Made by a program: the position numbers and the translations under genes. The notes beneath the pieces were generated by a model. It was not told where the DNA came from. It saw nothing but the letters and a program-made list of their open reading frames with translations, and ran no database searches. Below, in pieces: positions 44,487 through 52,248 of a stretch of 64,000 bases of DNA (the first letter of the stretch is position 1; every line of letters starts with the position of its first letter). The stretch lies in NCBI GenBank assembly GCA_046160625.1, contig JBJXGZ010000086.1:1-64000 (forward strand). The letters run 5' to 3'. Source of the DNA: M3007 sp046160625 (GTDB lineage Bacteria; Bacteroidota; Bacteroidia; Chitinophagales; Saprospiraceae).

Positions 44487-45206
44487 CTATTTCGCCCATA
44501 AATTATATTTCAATATACAATAAATAGCCCGAAAACCATCTTTTGCGCCGATTTTCTTCCCTTCGGCGTAGGTGCGGCCATAATAGGAAATGCCCACTTC
44601 GTAAATGCGCACTCCAGGCACACGGCTGATTTTGGCGGTCACCTCTGGCTCAAATCCAAAGCGTTTTTCGCGCAGTGGAAGACTCTTGAGCATATCGGCG
44701 CGGAACATTTTGTAGCAGGTTTCCATGTCCGTCAAATTCAGGTTGGTGAACATGTTGGAAAGGTTGGTCAGAAACTTGTTGCCGATGCTGTGCCAGTAAA
44801 ACAGGATGCGGTGCGGTCTTCCGCCCATAAAACGCGAGCCAAATACCACATCTGCAAAGCCATCTAAAATAGGCCGGAGCAGGATATTGTATTCATTCGG
44901 GTCGTATTCCAGATCAGCGTCCTGGATGATAATGTAGTCGCCCGAGGCATGCTGTATGCCTGTGTGAAGCGCTGCGCCTTTACCCTGATTTACCTCATGC
45001 TTGAGATACCGGATGTTCAGCTCGGGGTTTGCTTCCATGTAACGGTGGATGGCTCCCTCGGTGTCGTCGCGCGAGCAGTCGTTGGTGATGATGAGTTCTT
45101 TTTGGAAGCCCCCGATGAGTTCCATCGCCTTCACCTTGTCCAAAATGCGGTGGATGGTGCGTTCTTCGTTGTAAGCGGGAATTACTATAGAGAGGATTTG
45201 GCTCAT
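44487..45206 (-). CDS. Family 2 glycosyltransferase (dolichyl/polyprenyl-phosphate type)
   Basis: 239 residues, GT-A fold. SIVIPAYNEERTIHRILDKV opens the nucleotide-binding fold; the metal-binding DxD region is QDADLEYDP, and GSRFMGGRPHR follows, as in dolichol-phosphate mannosyltransferase-like enzymes. No membrane helix is evident. Predicted to transfer a hexose from a nucleotide sugar to a lipid carrier. Chosen start is the ATG opening MSQILSIVIPAYN. Confidence 0.88.
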   Translation of the reverse strand: MSQILSIVIPAYNEERTIHRILDKVKAMELIGGFQKELIITNDCSRDDTEGAIHRYMEANPELNIRYLKHEVNQGKGAALHTGIQHASGDYIIIQDADLEYDPNEYNILLRPILDGFADVVFGSRFMGGRPHRILFYWHSIGNKFLTNLSNMFTNLNLTDMETCYKMFRADMLKSLPLREKRFGFEPEVTAKISRVPGVRIYEVGISYYGRTYAEGKKIGAKDGFRAIYCILKYNLWAK

Positions 45207-45261
45207 AATTTGCAGTAGTTCGGGCGGCGAAGGTAAGCAGGTTGATTTTAGGGCAAGGGTG

Positions 45262-45294
45262 AGATTTGACAACTTTTTAAATGTTGTCAAATCT
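45262..45294. repeat. Hairpin in a divergent gene-free spacer
   Basis: AGATTTGACAAC (45262-45273) and its exact complement (45283-45294). It lies in a 286-bp region between divergent genes; nothing else was recognised there except a weak TACCTTCG box for the glycosyltransferase. Confidence 0.7.
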
Positions 45295-45492
45295 GTATCC
45301 CTTTTTGGTTTACGCTCACCAAGCTTCGTACATTAAATGGCGCTTTGATAACTTTTGGCTGATTTGCGTCATTTCTAAATTTTAACTAAAAATAATTTCA
45401 AAAAGGAAAACTTTTTGTTCAATCATCCCGTTAGTAACCTCGTAATCAATTGTTTAAAGCTTCTCCGATTTTCACACAAAAACTATTCTATC

Positions 45493-45672
45493 ATGGCCAC
45501 TCCCCGCATCAACAAATTCCGCCGCATCTGGCGCAAATCACCGCGTTTGGCCGTTGCTTACCTCCGCCGGAAAGCCACCCGCCAAGCCAAACGTATCCTG
45601 TTACCTAAAGACGAATGGAACATCAACTGGCTTGGCGAAGAAATGAGACCTTTTAATAGCCTTCGTGGTTGA
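45493..45672 (+). CDS. Small basic protein, unknown
   Basis: 59 residues (from MATPRINKFRRIWRKSPRLA), very rich in Arg/Lys, ending NINWLGEEMRPFNSLRG. Supported as real by a strong terminator directly after it and by its position in an otherwise empty spacer. The basic N-terminal half suggests nucleic acid binding (inference). An ATG at 45415 would add 26 residues. Confidence 0.5.
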   Translation: MATPRINKFRRIWRKSPRLAVAYLRRKATRQAKRILLPKDEWNINWLGEEMRPFNSLRG

Positions 45673-45723
45673 AATTAGATATTGGGATATTGGGATATTG
45701 GGATATTTTCTAGAAATTAAAGG

Positions 45724-45766
45724 GCGGCGCAAACGACTTCCAGTAAGTTGTTTGCGCCGCTTTTTT
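45724..45766 (+). terminator. Intrinsic terminator
   Basis: GCGGCGCAAACGACTT (45724-45739) pairs with AAGTTGTTTGCGCCGC (45745-45760), followed by six T. One G-T pair. Confidence 0.9.
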
Positions 45767-45775
45767 ATTCCTGAA

Positions 45776-45783
45776 TATCTTTG
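45776..45783 (+). promoter_or_regulatory. -7 box of homoserine kinase
   Basis: TATCTTTG; a TTG lies 21 nt upstream (45752-45754) but inside the terminator stem. Leader about 45 nt. Confidence 0.5.
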
Positions 45784-45835
45784 CGTCCCCAATATCCTAA
45801 TTTCTAAATTTCTCAATATTTCATCCCCGCACACC

Positions 45836-46762
45836 TTGGGAATCAAAGCATTCGCCCCAGCAACAGTGGGCAATATCGGCATCGGATTCGACACCTTGGG
45901 ACTTGCACTCGAAAAGCCCGGCGACGAAGTCATTGCCCGCAAGAGCGATACGCCCGGGCTGCGCATTACGAAAATAACAGGCGCCGGCGGCAAATTGCCT
46001 TACGAGCCGGAGAAAAACACTGCGGGTATGGCCGTGCTCCGTTTGCTCCAACACCTCGGTGAAACTGGACACGGGGTCGAACTCGAAATCCACAAAAAAA
46101 TGCCCATCAACAGCGGTCTTGGCAGTAGTGCGGCCAGTGCGGCAGCTGCTACCTTGGCCGTGAGCGAATTGTTGCGTACCGGGCTTAGCAAGCGCGAGCT
46201 GCTGCCCTTTGCCTGGGCCGGCGAACAAGTGGCTTCCGGTGATATACAGGCCGATAATATAGCCCCTTCTCTCCTTGGTGGAATCGTGCTCATACGCGAC
46301 AATGCCAGCCTTGACGTGCATAGACTTCATGTGCCAAGAGGGCTAAATGTTGTGGTTGTGCATCCCAAATTGGAATTGTTGACCCGCGATGCCCGCCTTA
46401 TGTTGAAACCCGAAGTGCCTATGGAAAAACATGTGCGGCAAAGTGCCAACTTAGCGGCTTTTGTCGTGGGTCTTTTCAACGGCGACCTGGGGCTTGTCGG
46501 TCGAAGCCTTCGCGATGAAATCATTGAACCGCAGCGCGCTGTGCTGATCCCCGGTTTTTATGATGTGCAGGAAGCCGCCATGCTCGAAGGGGCTTTGGGA
46601 TGCAGTATTTCTGGAGCAGGGCCTTCTGTTTTTGCGCTATGCGCCAACAGTCTGGTAGCCGAGAACGCAAGCGCGGCCATGCAGAAGGCTTTTGCCAAGC
46701 ATGGATTGGAGAGCCAGATATATCTTTCGTTGGTGAATCAGGAGGGCGCGGTGATTTGCTGA
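45836..46762 (+). CDS. thrB: Homoserine kinase
   Basis: Phosphorylates homoserine in threonine synthesis. GHMP kinase fold of 308 residues with the start region IKAFAPATVGNIGIGFDTLG, the ATP-loop PINSGLGSSAASAAAA and the C-terminal motif SISGAGPSVFAL. No ATG fits: the frame runs back to 45665 through a repeat and a terminator, so TTG at 45836 (giving LGIKAFAP) is the likely start. thrA and thrC are not next to it. Confidence 0.9.
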   Translation: MGIKAFAPATVGNIGIGFDTLGLALEKPGDEVIARKSDTPGLRITKITGAGGKLPYEPEKNTAGMAVLRLLQHLGETGHGVELEIHKKMPINSGLGSSAASAAAATLAVSELLRTGLSKRELLPFAWAGEQVASGDIQADNIAPSLLGGIVLIRDNASLDVHRLHVPRGLNVVVVHPKLELLTRDARLMLKPEVPMEKHVRQSANLAAFVVGLFNGDLGLVGRSLRDEIIEPQRAVLIPGFYDVQEAAMLEGALGCSISGAGPSVFALCANSLVAENASAAMQKAFAKHGLESQIYLSLVNQEGAVIC

Positions 46763-47041
46763 TGACCCTTTCAAAAAAACCAAACGGCACAAAGACTTTT
46801 CCTTGCACCGTTGGCATTCTTCCTACCGTAAAATTAAGCTAAATGAAGCGACTTTGAGGGTGGATTGTCTTTTGTCTGCCCTTTTCTTTCGCTTACAGAT
46901 TTGTTCTTTAGTCCTTGGACGGTACAAATGTCTTGTTTGAACACCAAACATCACTCATATTTGATAAATAATTTGAAGATTTAGCAAACGGCTGACGATT
47001 GTGGTTTCTTACCTTGCCGACAATTAGACGAAACCACCCTT

Positions 47042-49351
47042 ATGACAGCACGATTTTGGGCACTTTTAATTTTTTCTCCGCTTTTTGCCAATTGCCAGCC
47101 AGCCCCCAATCTTTTCAACCTCGTCCCTTTGCCTCAAAGCGTGGAGGCTCGTAAAGGGGTTTTTACGCTGAAAAAGGACACCCGGATCTATACGCCTGAG
47201 GGTGAGGCCGAGTGGCAACTGCCCGCCCAGTACTTTATGGCGATGACAGCCACCAGCACTGGTTACCGATTGGTTAGCCAACCATTGAAAAAATTCAAGG
47301 AACCAAAGGGCAATTCCATCTATTTCCTTCCTGATCCAAGCATTGAATCCGATGAGGGCTATGTTTTAGAAGTCAAATCCAACGCGGTAATTATTCGTGC
47401 AAAGACGGCCGCCGGAGCTTTTTATGCGGTGCAAACGCTCCGACAACTGATGCCTCCAGAATTTGGCGGCACACGAAGCTATGGCAGCATAAAATGGGTA
47501 GCTCCGAGTTGCCTCATACAAGATGCCCCGCGATTTGCCTACCGGGGAATGCACTTGGACGTTGGTCGCCACTTTTTTCAGCCAGTTTTTGTCAAAAAAT
47601 ACATTGACATGCTGGCGATGCACAAGTTTAATACCTTCCACTGGCACTTGACCGAAGATCAGGGTTGGCGCATTGAGATCAAAAAATATCCCGAACTCCA
47701 ACGCACCGCCTCCTGCCGAAAGGAAACATTGGTGGGCCATTACAACGATATGCCGCATCAGTTCGATGGCAAAAAATACTGTGGTTTTTATACCCAGCGG
47801 GAAATCAAAGACATCGTGGAATACGCCAAAAAGCGCTTCATCACCATTATCCCTGAAATAGAAATGCCCGGCCACTCGCTGGCCGCGCTTTCTGCTTATC
47901 CTGATCTTGGCTGTACGGGAGGGCCATATGAGGCCGCTACAAAATGGGGCGTTTTCGACGATGTTTTTTGTGCGGGCAATGACCAAACCTTCGCTTTCCT
48001 CGATGATGTATTGGCGGAAGTCTGTGCGTTGTTCCCCAGCAACTATATCCACATCGGCGGTGATGAATGTCCCAAAACACGCTGGGAAGCCTGTTCAAAA
48101 TGCCAAAAACGCATGAAGGACGAGGGATTGAAAGACGCCCACGAACTCCAGAGTTATTTCATCCGCCGCATAGAGAAAACACTCGCACTCCACAATCGAA
48201 AAATTATCGGCTGGGACGAGATACTGGAAGGTGGATTGGCGCCCACGGCCACCGTGATGAGTTGGCGCGGCACTCAAGGCGGCATTGCAGCGGCCCGCGC
48301 CGGGCACGATGCCATCATGTCGCCCGGCACACATTGCTATTTCGATCATTATCAAAGCGACCCGAGTTCTGAGCCAACGGCAATTGGGGGACTCACCACA
48401 CTCGAAAAGGCATACAGTTACGAGCCTATACCAGAAGAACTTTCGCCCGAAGAAGCCAAGCACATCCTGGGGGCTCAAGGTAATGTGTGGACGGAATACA
48501 TGTCCAAAACTGAACAGGTAGAATACATGGCTTTCCCACGTGCCTGTGCGCTGGCAGAAGCGGTGTGGTCGCCCAAAGCAAAGCGAAATTGGACTGATTT
48601 TGTGCGGCGCATCCAGCCGCACATGAATCGGCTCGATGCATCCAGCCTCAAATTTTCCAAGAGTTTTTATGACGTAATCGCTTCGTTTTCAAACAATAAG
48701 GTGACGCTGAAAGTCAACGACCCTGCACTCGAAATCCGCTATACTACGGACGGCAAACCACCTTCGCCCAATGCGCCTAAATACGTCTCTCCCATTCCCA
48801 TCACAAAAACCACGACCTTGAGGGCAGGTGTTTTTAACAAAACAAAACCCTTGGGAAAGGCGATGTCTGTGCAGTACACGATTCACAAAGCAATTGGTAA
48901 ATCTTACGCCATGCCCAGAAAACCCGAGCAATACACCGGTGGCGACGAGTATGGATTGACCAATGGTGTTACGGGTGGCATCAAAACCTGGAATCATTGG
49001 GTGGGTCTCGTCAACCATGATATTGACCCGGTAATTGATTTTGGGCAAGCCACAGCATTTGGCAAAGTTTCCTTCAATTTTGTGAACGCCAAGGCATCAT
49101 GGATTTGGCCCCCAAAAGCCGCTGAAGTGTACGTTTCGGACGACGGTATCAACTTCAAACTCGTGACTTCCAAAACAATAGATGCCGACGCGCTCGATGG
49201 CGCAACGGTGGAAAACGTGGTGTTAGAAACGCCCAATGCCAAGGGGCGCTACCTCAAATTCGTAGCAAAAACCTACGGGGTCATCCCCAAAGACGAGCCT
49301 GGCGAAAACAACGGCGCCTGGCTTTTTGTAGATGAGGTGGTGGTAGAGTAA
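47042..49351 (+). CDS. Beta-N-acetylhexosaminidase, GH20
   Basis: 769 residues, exported (signal peptide ending ANCQPA; Cys19 may be a lipobox). Releases terminal GlcNAc/GalNAc from chitin or glycans. GH20 N-terminal alpha-beta domain (about 25-150), TIM barrel with FHWHLTEDQGWRIEIKKYPE, catalytic pair Asp341-Glu342 in HIGGDECPKTRW and GWDEILEGG. A chitobiase-C/FN3-like domain (IRYTTDGKPPSPN) and an F5/8-type discoidin domain at the end probably bind carbohydrate. The 279-bp region upstream holds no gene. Confidence 0.95.
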   Translation: MTARFWALLIFSPLFANCQPAPNLFNLVPLPQSVEARKGVFTLKKDTRIYTPEGEAEWQLPAQYFMAMTATSTGYRLVSQPLKKFKEPKGNSIYFLPDPSIESDEGYVLEVKSNAVIIRAKTAAGAFYAVQTLRQLMPPEFGGTRSYGSIKWVAPSCLIQDAPRFAYRGMHLDVGRHFFQPVFVKKYIDMLAMHKFNTFHWHLTEDQGWRIEIKKYPELQRTASCRKETLVGHYNDMPHQFDGKKYCGFYTQREIKDIVEYAKKRFITIIPEIEMPGHSLAALSAYPDLGCTGGPYEAATKWGVFDDVFCAGNDQTFAFLDDVLAEVCALFPSNYIHIGGDECPKTRWEACSKCQKRMKDEGLKDAHELQSYFIRRIEKTLALHNRKIIGWDEILEGGLAPTATVMSWRGTQGGIAAARAGHDAIMSPGTHCYFDHYQSDPSSEPTAIGGLTTLEKAYSYEPIPEELSPEEAKHILGAQGNVWTEYMSKTEQVEYMAFPRACALAEAVWSPKAKRNWTDFVRRIQPHMNRLDASSLKFSKSFYDVIASFSNNKVTLKVNDPALEIRYTTDGKPPSPNAPKYVSPIPITKTTTLRAGVFNKTKPLGKAMSVQYTIHKAIGKSYAMPRKPEQYTGGDEYGLTNGVTGGIKTWNHWVGLVNHDIDPVIDFGQATAFGKVSFNFVNAKASWIWPPKAAEVYVSDDGINFKLVTSKTIDADALDGATVENVVLETPNAKGRYLKFVAKTYGVIPKDEPGENNGAWLFVDEVVVE

Positions 49352-49395
49352 ATGAATTAAACCGCAAAATGTAAAACAGGAGAACCGCAAAATTT

Positions 49396-49596
49396 AAAAC
49401 TGAAATAAACCGAAAAATGTAAAACAGGAGAACCGCAAAATTTAAAACCAAGAGGGAAATGATTCCGTGTAGATATTGAACTTTCACAAAACCTCGCTTT
49501 ATATTGTAACAATCAGCCTTTTACTTGGGGTATACCCCTCTTAGTTTTAAATTTTGCGGTTCTCCTGTTTTACATTTTTCGGTTTATTTCAGTTTT
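49396..49596. repeat. Perfect 53-bp inverted repeat
   Basis: Arms 49396-49448 and 49544-49596 are exact reverse complements. Each arm is itself built of the words ACCGCAAAATTTAAAAC and ACCGAAAAATGTAAAAC. The 95-nt loop contains a GGGGTATACCCC palindrome. More copies flank the arms on both sides (49360-49395, 49597-49630), up to the MFS start codon. Confidence 0.95.
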
Positions 49597-49639
49597 GCAT
49601 TTTGCGGTTTTGCGGTTTTGCGGTTTTACATTTAATAAA

Positions 49640-50965
49640 ATGAATACACTCGAACAACCCTCTCCCCCAGCCAAAAACAACCCGCGCACCATTAATGCCT
49701 GGGCATTTTTTGATTGGGCTAATTCAGCCTATGCACTCGTTATTACGGTCGCCATTTTTCCGGCCTATTTCCTGACCATGACGGGTGACGGAATCAAAGA
49801 AACCATTGATTACGTGCAGGTTGCGGGCCTGCGAATGACCAATTCATCGCTGTTTGCCTATTCCATTTCACTGGCCTATCTGATTATTGCAGCCATTTCG
49901 CCCATCCTCTCGGGCATTGCAGACTATGGCGGGAAGCGGATTGCGTTTTTGCGATTTTTTTCGCTTCTGGGTGCCCTTGCTTGTATGTCAATGTGGTTTT
50001 TTACAGATATGGGTACGCTTTGGGTAGGGGTTACAGGCTTTATACTGGCCACCATCGGTTTTGCAGGCGGCATCGTTTTTTACAATTCCTTCCTGCCTAT
50101 TATCGCCACCGAAGACCGTTATGATGACGTGAGTGCCAAAGGCTTTAGTTATGGCTTTATTGGTAGCGTCATTTTATTGCTGATCAATCTGGTTGTGATC
50201 AGCAATTACAAATGGTTTGGCTTTGAAGCTAAAGGGCTTGCCGTACCGACCGCCTTTGTCATGGTCGGCCTTTGGTGGATAGGTTTTTCACAAATTCCTT
50301 TTCGCCGTCTGCCTCAAGACTCGAACACCAAAACACGCAGCAACCTGCTCGGAAAGGGTTATCAGGAACTACGCAAGGCATGGCGCAACCTCAAAGGCAA
50401 TCCCAACGCGCTTCGTTTTCTCGCCGCATTTTTTTGTTACAATGCCGGTGTTCAGGCTGTCCTTTTTCTCGCTTCCACCTTTGCTGATGTGGTACTGGGT
50501 TTCGATGCTCAAAAACTTATCTACTTGGTGCTTATCCTCCAGATCGTGGCCATTGGCGGAGCTTGGGCCTCGGCAAAGCTTTCTGGCAGGAAAGGCAACA
50601 AATTCTCCATAATGGTCATGCTCGTCATTTGGACAGTGGTATGTATCACCGGATATTATGTGCAAACAGGCCTCGATTTTTACCTGTTGGCCGCAGGAGT
50701 CGGGGTTGTTATGGGCGGAATACAATCGCTATCCAGAGCCACCTACGCCAAACTTTTGCCAGAAGACACACCAGACACTGCTTCTTACTTCAGTTTTTAC
50801 GATGTGATGGACAAAGTTTCCACGGTGGCTGGCACTTTTACATTTGGCTTGGTCCAGCAAATCACAGGCGATATGCGCGACAGTGTGCGCGCATTGGCGG
50901 TGTTTTTTGTGATTAGCTTGATTATTTTTTCGGTTGTAAAAATCAGGCGAATGGCTGTTGAATGA
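49640..50965 (+). CDS. MFS transporter, UMF1/Atg22-like
   Basis: 441 residues with about 12 membrane helices. The N-terminal AWAFFDWANSAYALVITVAI motif, IADYGGKR loop and GGIQSLSRATYAKLLPE match the vacuole-effluxer (Atg22-like, UMF1) branch of the major facilitator superfamily, which exports amino acids in fungi; bacterial substrates are unknown. The frame from 49595 is repeat-encoded; the start MNTLEQPSPPAKNN was chosen. Confidence 0.9.
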   Translation: MNTLEQPSPPAKNNPRTINAWAFFDWANSAYALVITVAIFPAYFLTMTGDGIKETIDYVQVAGLRMTNSSLFAYSISLAYLIIAAISPILSGIADYGGKRIAFLRFFSLLGALACMSMWFFTDMGTLWVGVTGFILATIGFAGGIVFYNSFLPIIATEDRYDDVSAKGFSYGFIGSVILLLINLVVISNYKWFGFEAKGLAVPTAFVMVGLWWIGFSQIPFRRLPQDSNTKTRSNLLGKGYQELRKAWRNLKGNPNALRFLAAFFCYNAGVQAVLFLASTFADVVLGFDAQKLIYLVLILQIVAIGGAWASAKLSGRKGNKFSIMVMLVIWTVVCITGYYVQTGLDFYLLAAGVGVVMGGIQSLSRATYAKLLPEDTPDTASYFSFYDVMDKVSTVAGTFTFGLVQQITGDMRDSVRALAVFFVISLIIFSVVKIRRMAVE

Positions 50966-51032
50966 AAAATTCGTTGCAATGGCTAGACATAGGGTAAGTT
51001 TATTGGATGAACTGCAATTTAAGTCGAAACAT

Positions 51033-51077
51033 TTATTCCCGTAAATTTTAAATCATTTTTTATATTTGCGGGAATAA
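51033..51077. promoter_or_regulatory. Dyad overlapping the -7 box of ATPase copy 4
   Basis: TTATTCCCGTAAAT (51033-51046) and ATTTGCGGGAATAA (51064-51077) form a dyad with one mismatched pair. The -7 box TATATTTG (51061-51068) is inside the right arm, the position expected for a repressor operator. Confidence 0.7.
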
Positions 51078-51086
51078 TAATAGTGT

Positions 51087-52247
51087 ATGATTTCTCGAAA
51101 CTTAGAATCGATCCTGCTCTTTCATCTTGCACACTTTCCGGCAACCGCTTTACTGGGGCCTCGTCAGGTGGGCAAAACAACCTTAGTCAAGAACATTCAA
51201 CCCAAATTGGCTAAGCCTTCGGTTTACCTTGATTTAGAAAACCCGGTTGACCGCAACAAGATCAGCGAACGTGGACTTTTCCTGGAAAGCAATGCCGAAA
51301 AGACGGTCATCTTGGATGAGGTGCAACGGCTGCCAGACATTTTCCCTGAATTGCGAGGGTTGATCGACCGTCAGCGTGAACCTGGCCGATTGCTACTGTT
51401 GGGTTCCGCTTCTTACGATCTTTTGCAAAACACTGCACAATCATTGGCCGGACGAATAGGGTATCTTGAACTCACCCCATTTTTATTGAGCGAACTTCCT
51501 GATGCAACATGGCAGGCACATTGGTTTAAAGGAGGATTTCCAGAGTCTTTTTTGGCTGTCAACGAACAAATTCGGGAAGCGTGGATGAGTAATTTCATCA
51601 CAACCTACCTTGAGAAAGACCTACCTCAGCTGGGTGTTAGAGCTGCGCCAGCAATGATGGAACGACTGCTAACAATGCTCGCATACACACAAGGCAGTTT
51701 GGTCAATTTCACAACCTTGTCTTCCTCCCTTGGTATTAGTTCGCCAACGCTGGCCTCTTATGTGGATTTTTTAGAACGAGCCCTGTTGCTCCGTCGCTTA
51801 CAGCCGTATTTTACCAACATCAAAAAACGCTTGGTGAAAACACCTAAACTTTACCTTAGAGATAGCGGCATAGTACACCACTTGCTTCGTATCCCAGACT
51901 TTAATTCACTCTTGGGCCATCCACAATCAGGTGGTTCCTGGGAAGGGTATGTTATCGAGCAAATCATCCCCTTGCTTGAGCCACACGACCGGGCTTACTT
52001 TTACCGAACAGCCGATGGTGCAGAGTTGGACTTGGTAATTGAATCTGCCTTGAAAATAAAAGTGGCTGTTGAAATTAAACTCAGTGATCGCCCTCAACTT
52101 AGCAGAGGCAATACCATTGCACTGCAAGATTTGGGAAACCCGCCCCTTTTGGTCGTTACCCCCAACTCGGATGTAGCCCAATTAGGCAGCAATATTTGGA
52201 TTTGTAGCGTCAAAACACTCCCTGAGCAAATCAAGTCCTTTTTGTAA
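51087..52247 (+). CDS. AAA-family ATPase with DUF4143 domain (copy 4)
   Basis: 386 residues. Walker A GPRQVGKT at 24-31, Walker B VILDEVQRLPD, LGSASYDLL, HTH-like segment TTLSSSLGISSPTLASYVDF, DUF4143 with GGSWEGYVIEQII and nuclease-like motif DGAELDLVIE...VAVEIKL. Strongly similar to copy 3 over its whole length. The acyl-CoA ligase gene starts 1 nt after its stop, so read-through from this promoter is likely, though no functional link is evident. Confidence 0.9.
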   Translation: MISRNLESILLFHLAHFPATALLGPRQVGKTTLVKNIQPKLAKPSVYLDLENPVDRNKISERGLFLESNAEKTVILDEVQRLPDIFPELRGLIDRQREPGRLLLLGSASYDLLQNTAQSLAGRIGYLELTPFLLSELPDATWQAHWFKGGFPESFLAVNEQIREAWMSNFITTYLEKDLPQLGVRAAPAMMERLLTMLAYTQGSLVNFTTLSSSLGISSPTLASYVDFLERALLLRRLQPYFTNIKKRLVKTPKLYLRDSGIVHHLLRIPDFNSLLGHPQSGGSWEGYVIEQIIPLLEPHDRAYFYRTADGAELDLVIESALKIKVAVEIKLSDRPQLSRGNTIALQDLGNPPLLVVTPNSDVAQLGSNIWICSVKTLPEQIKSFL

Positions 52248-52248
52248 A

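Larger units (their letters stand above)
45676..45830. repeat. GATATTGG-word repeat with inverted partner
   Basis: ATTGGGATATTGGGATATTGG at 45680-45705 has its partner CCCAATATCCTAATTTC...CAATATT at 45787-45820. The terminator of the small basic protein lies between the arms. Confidence 0.7.
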
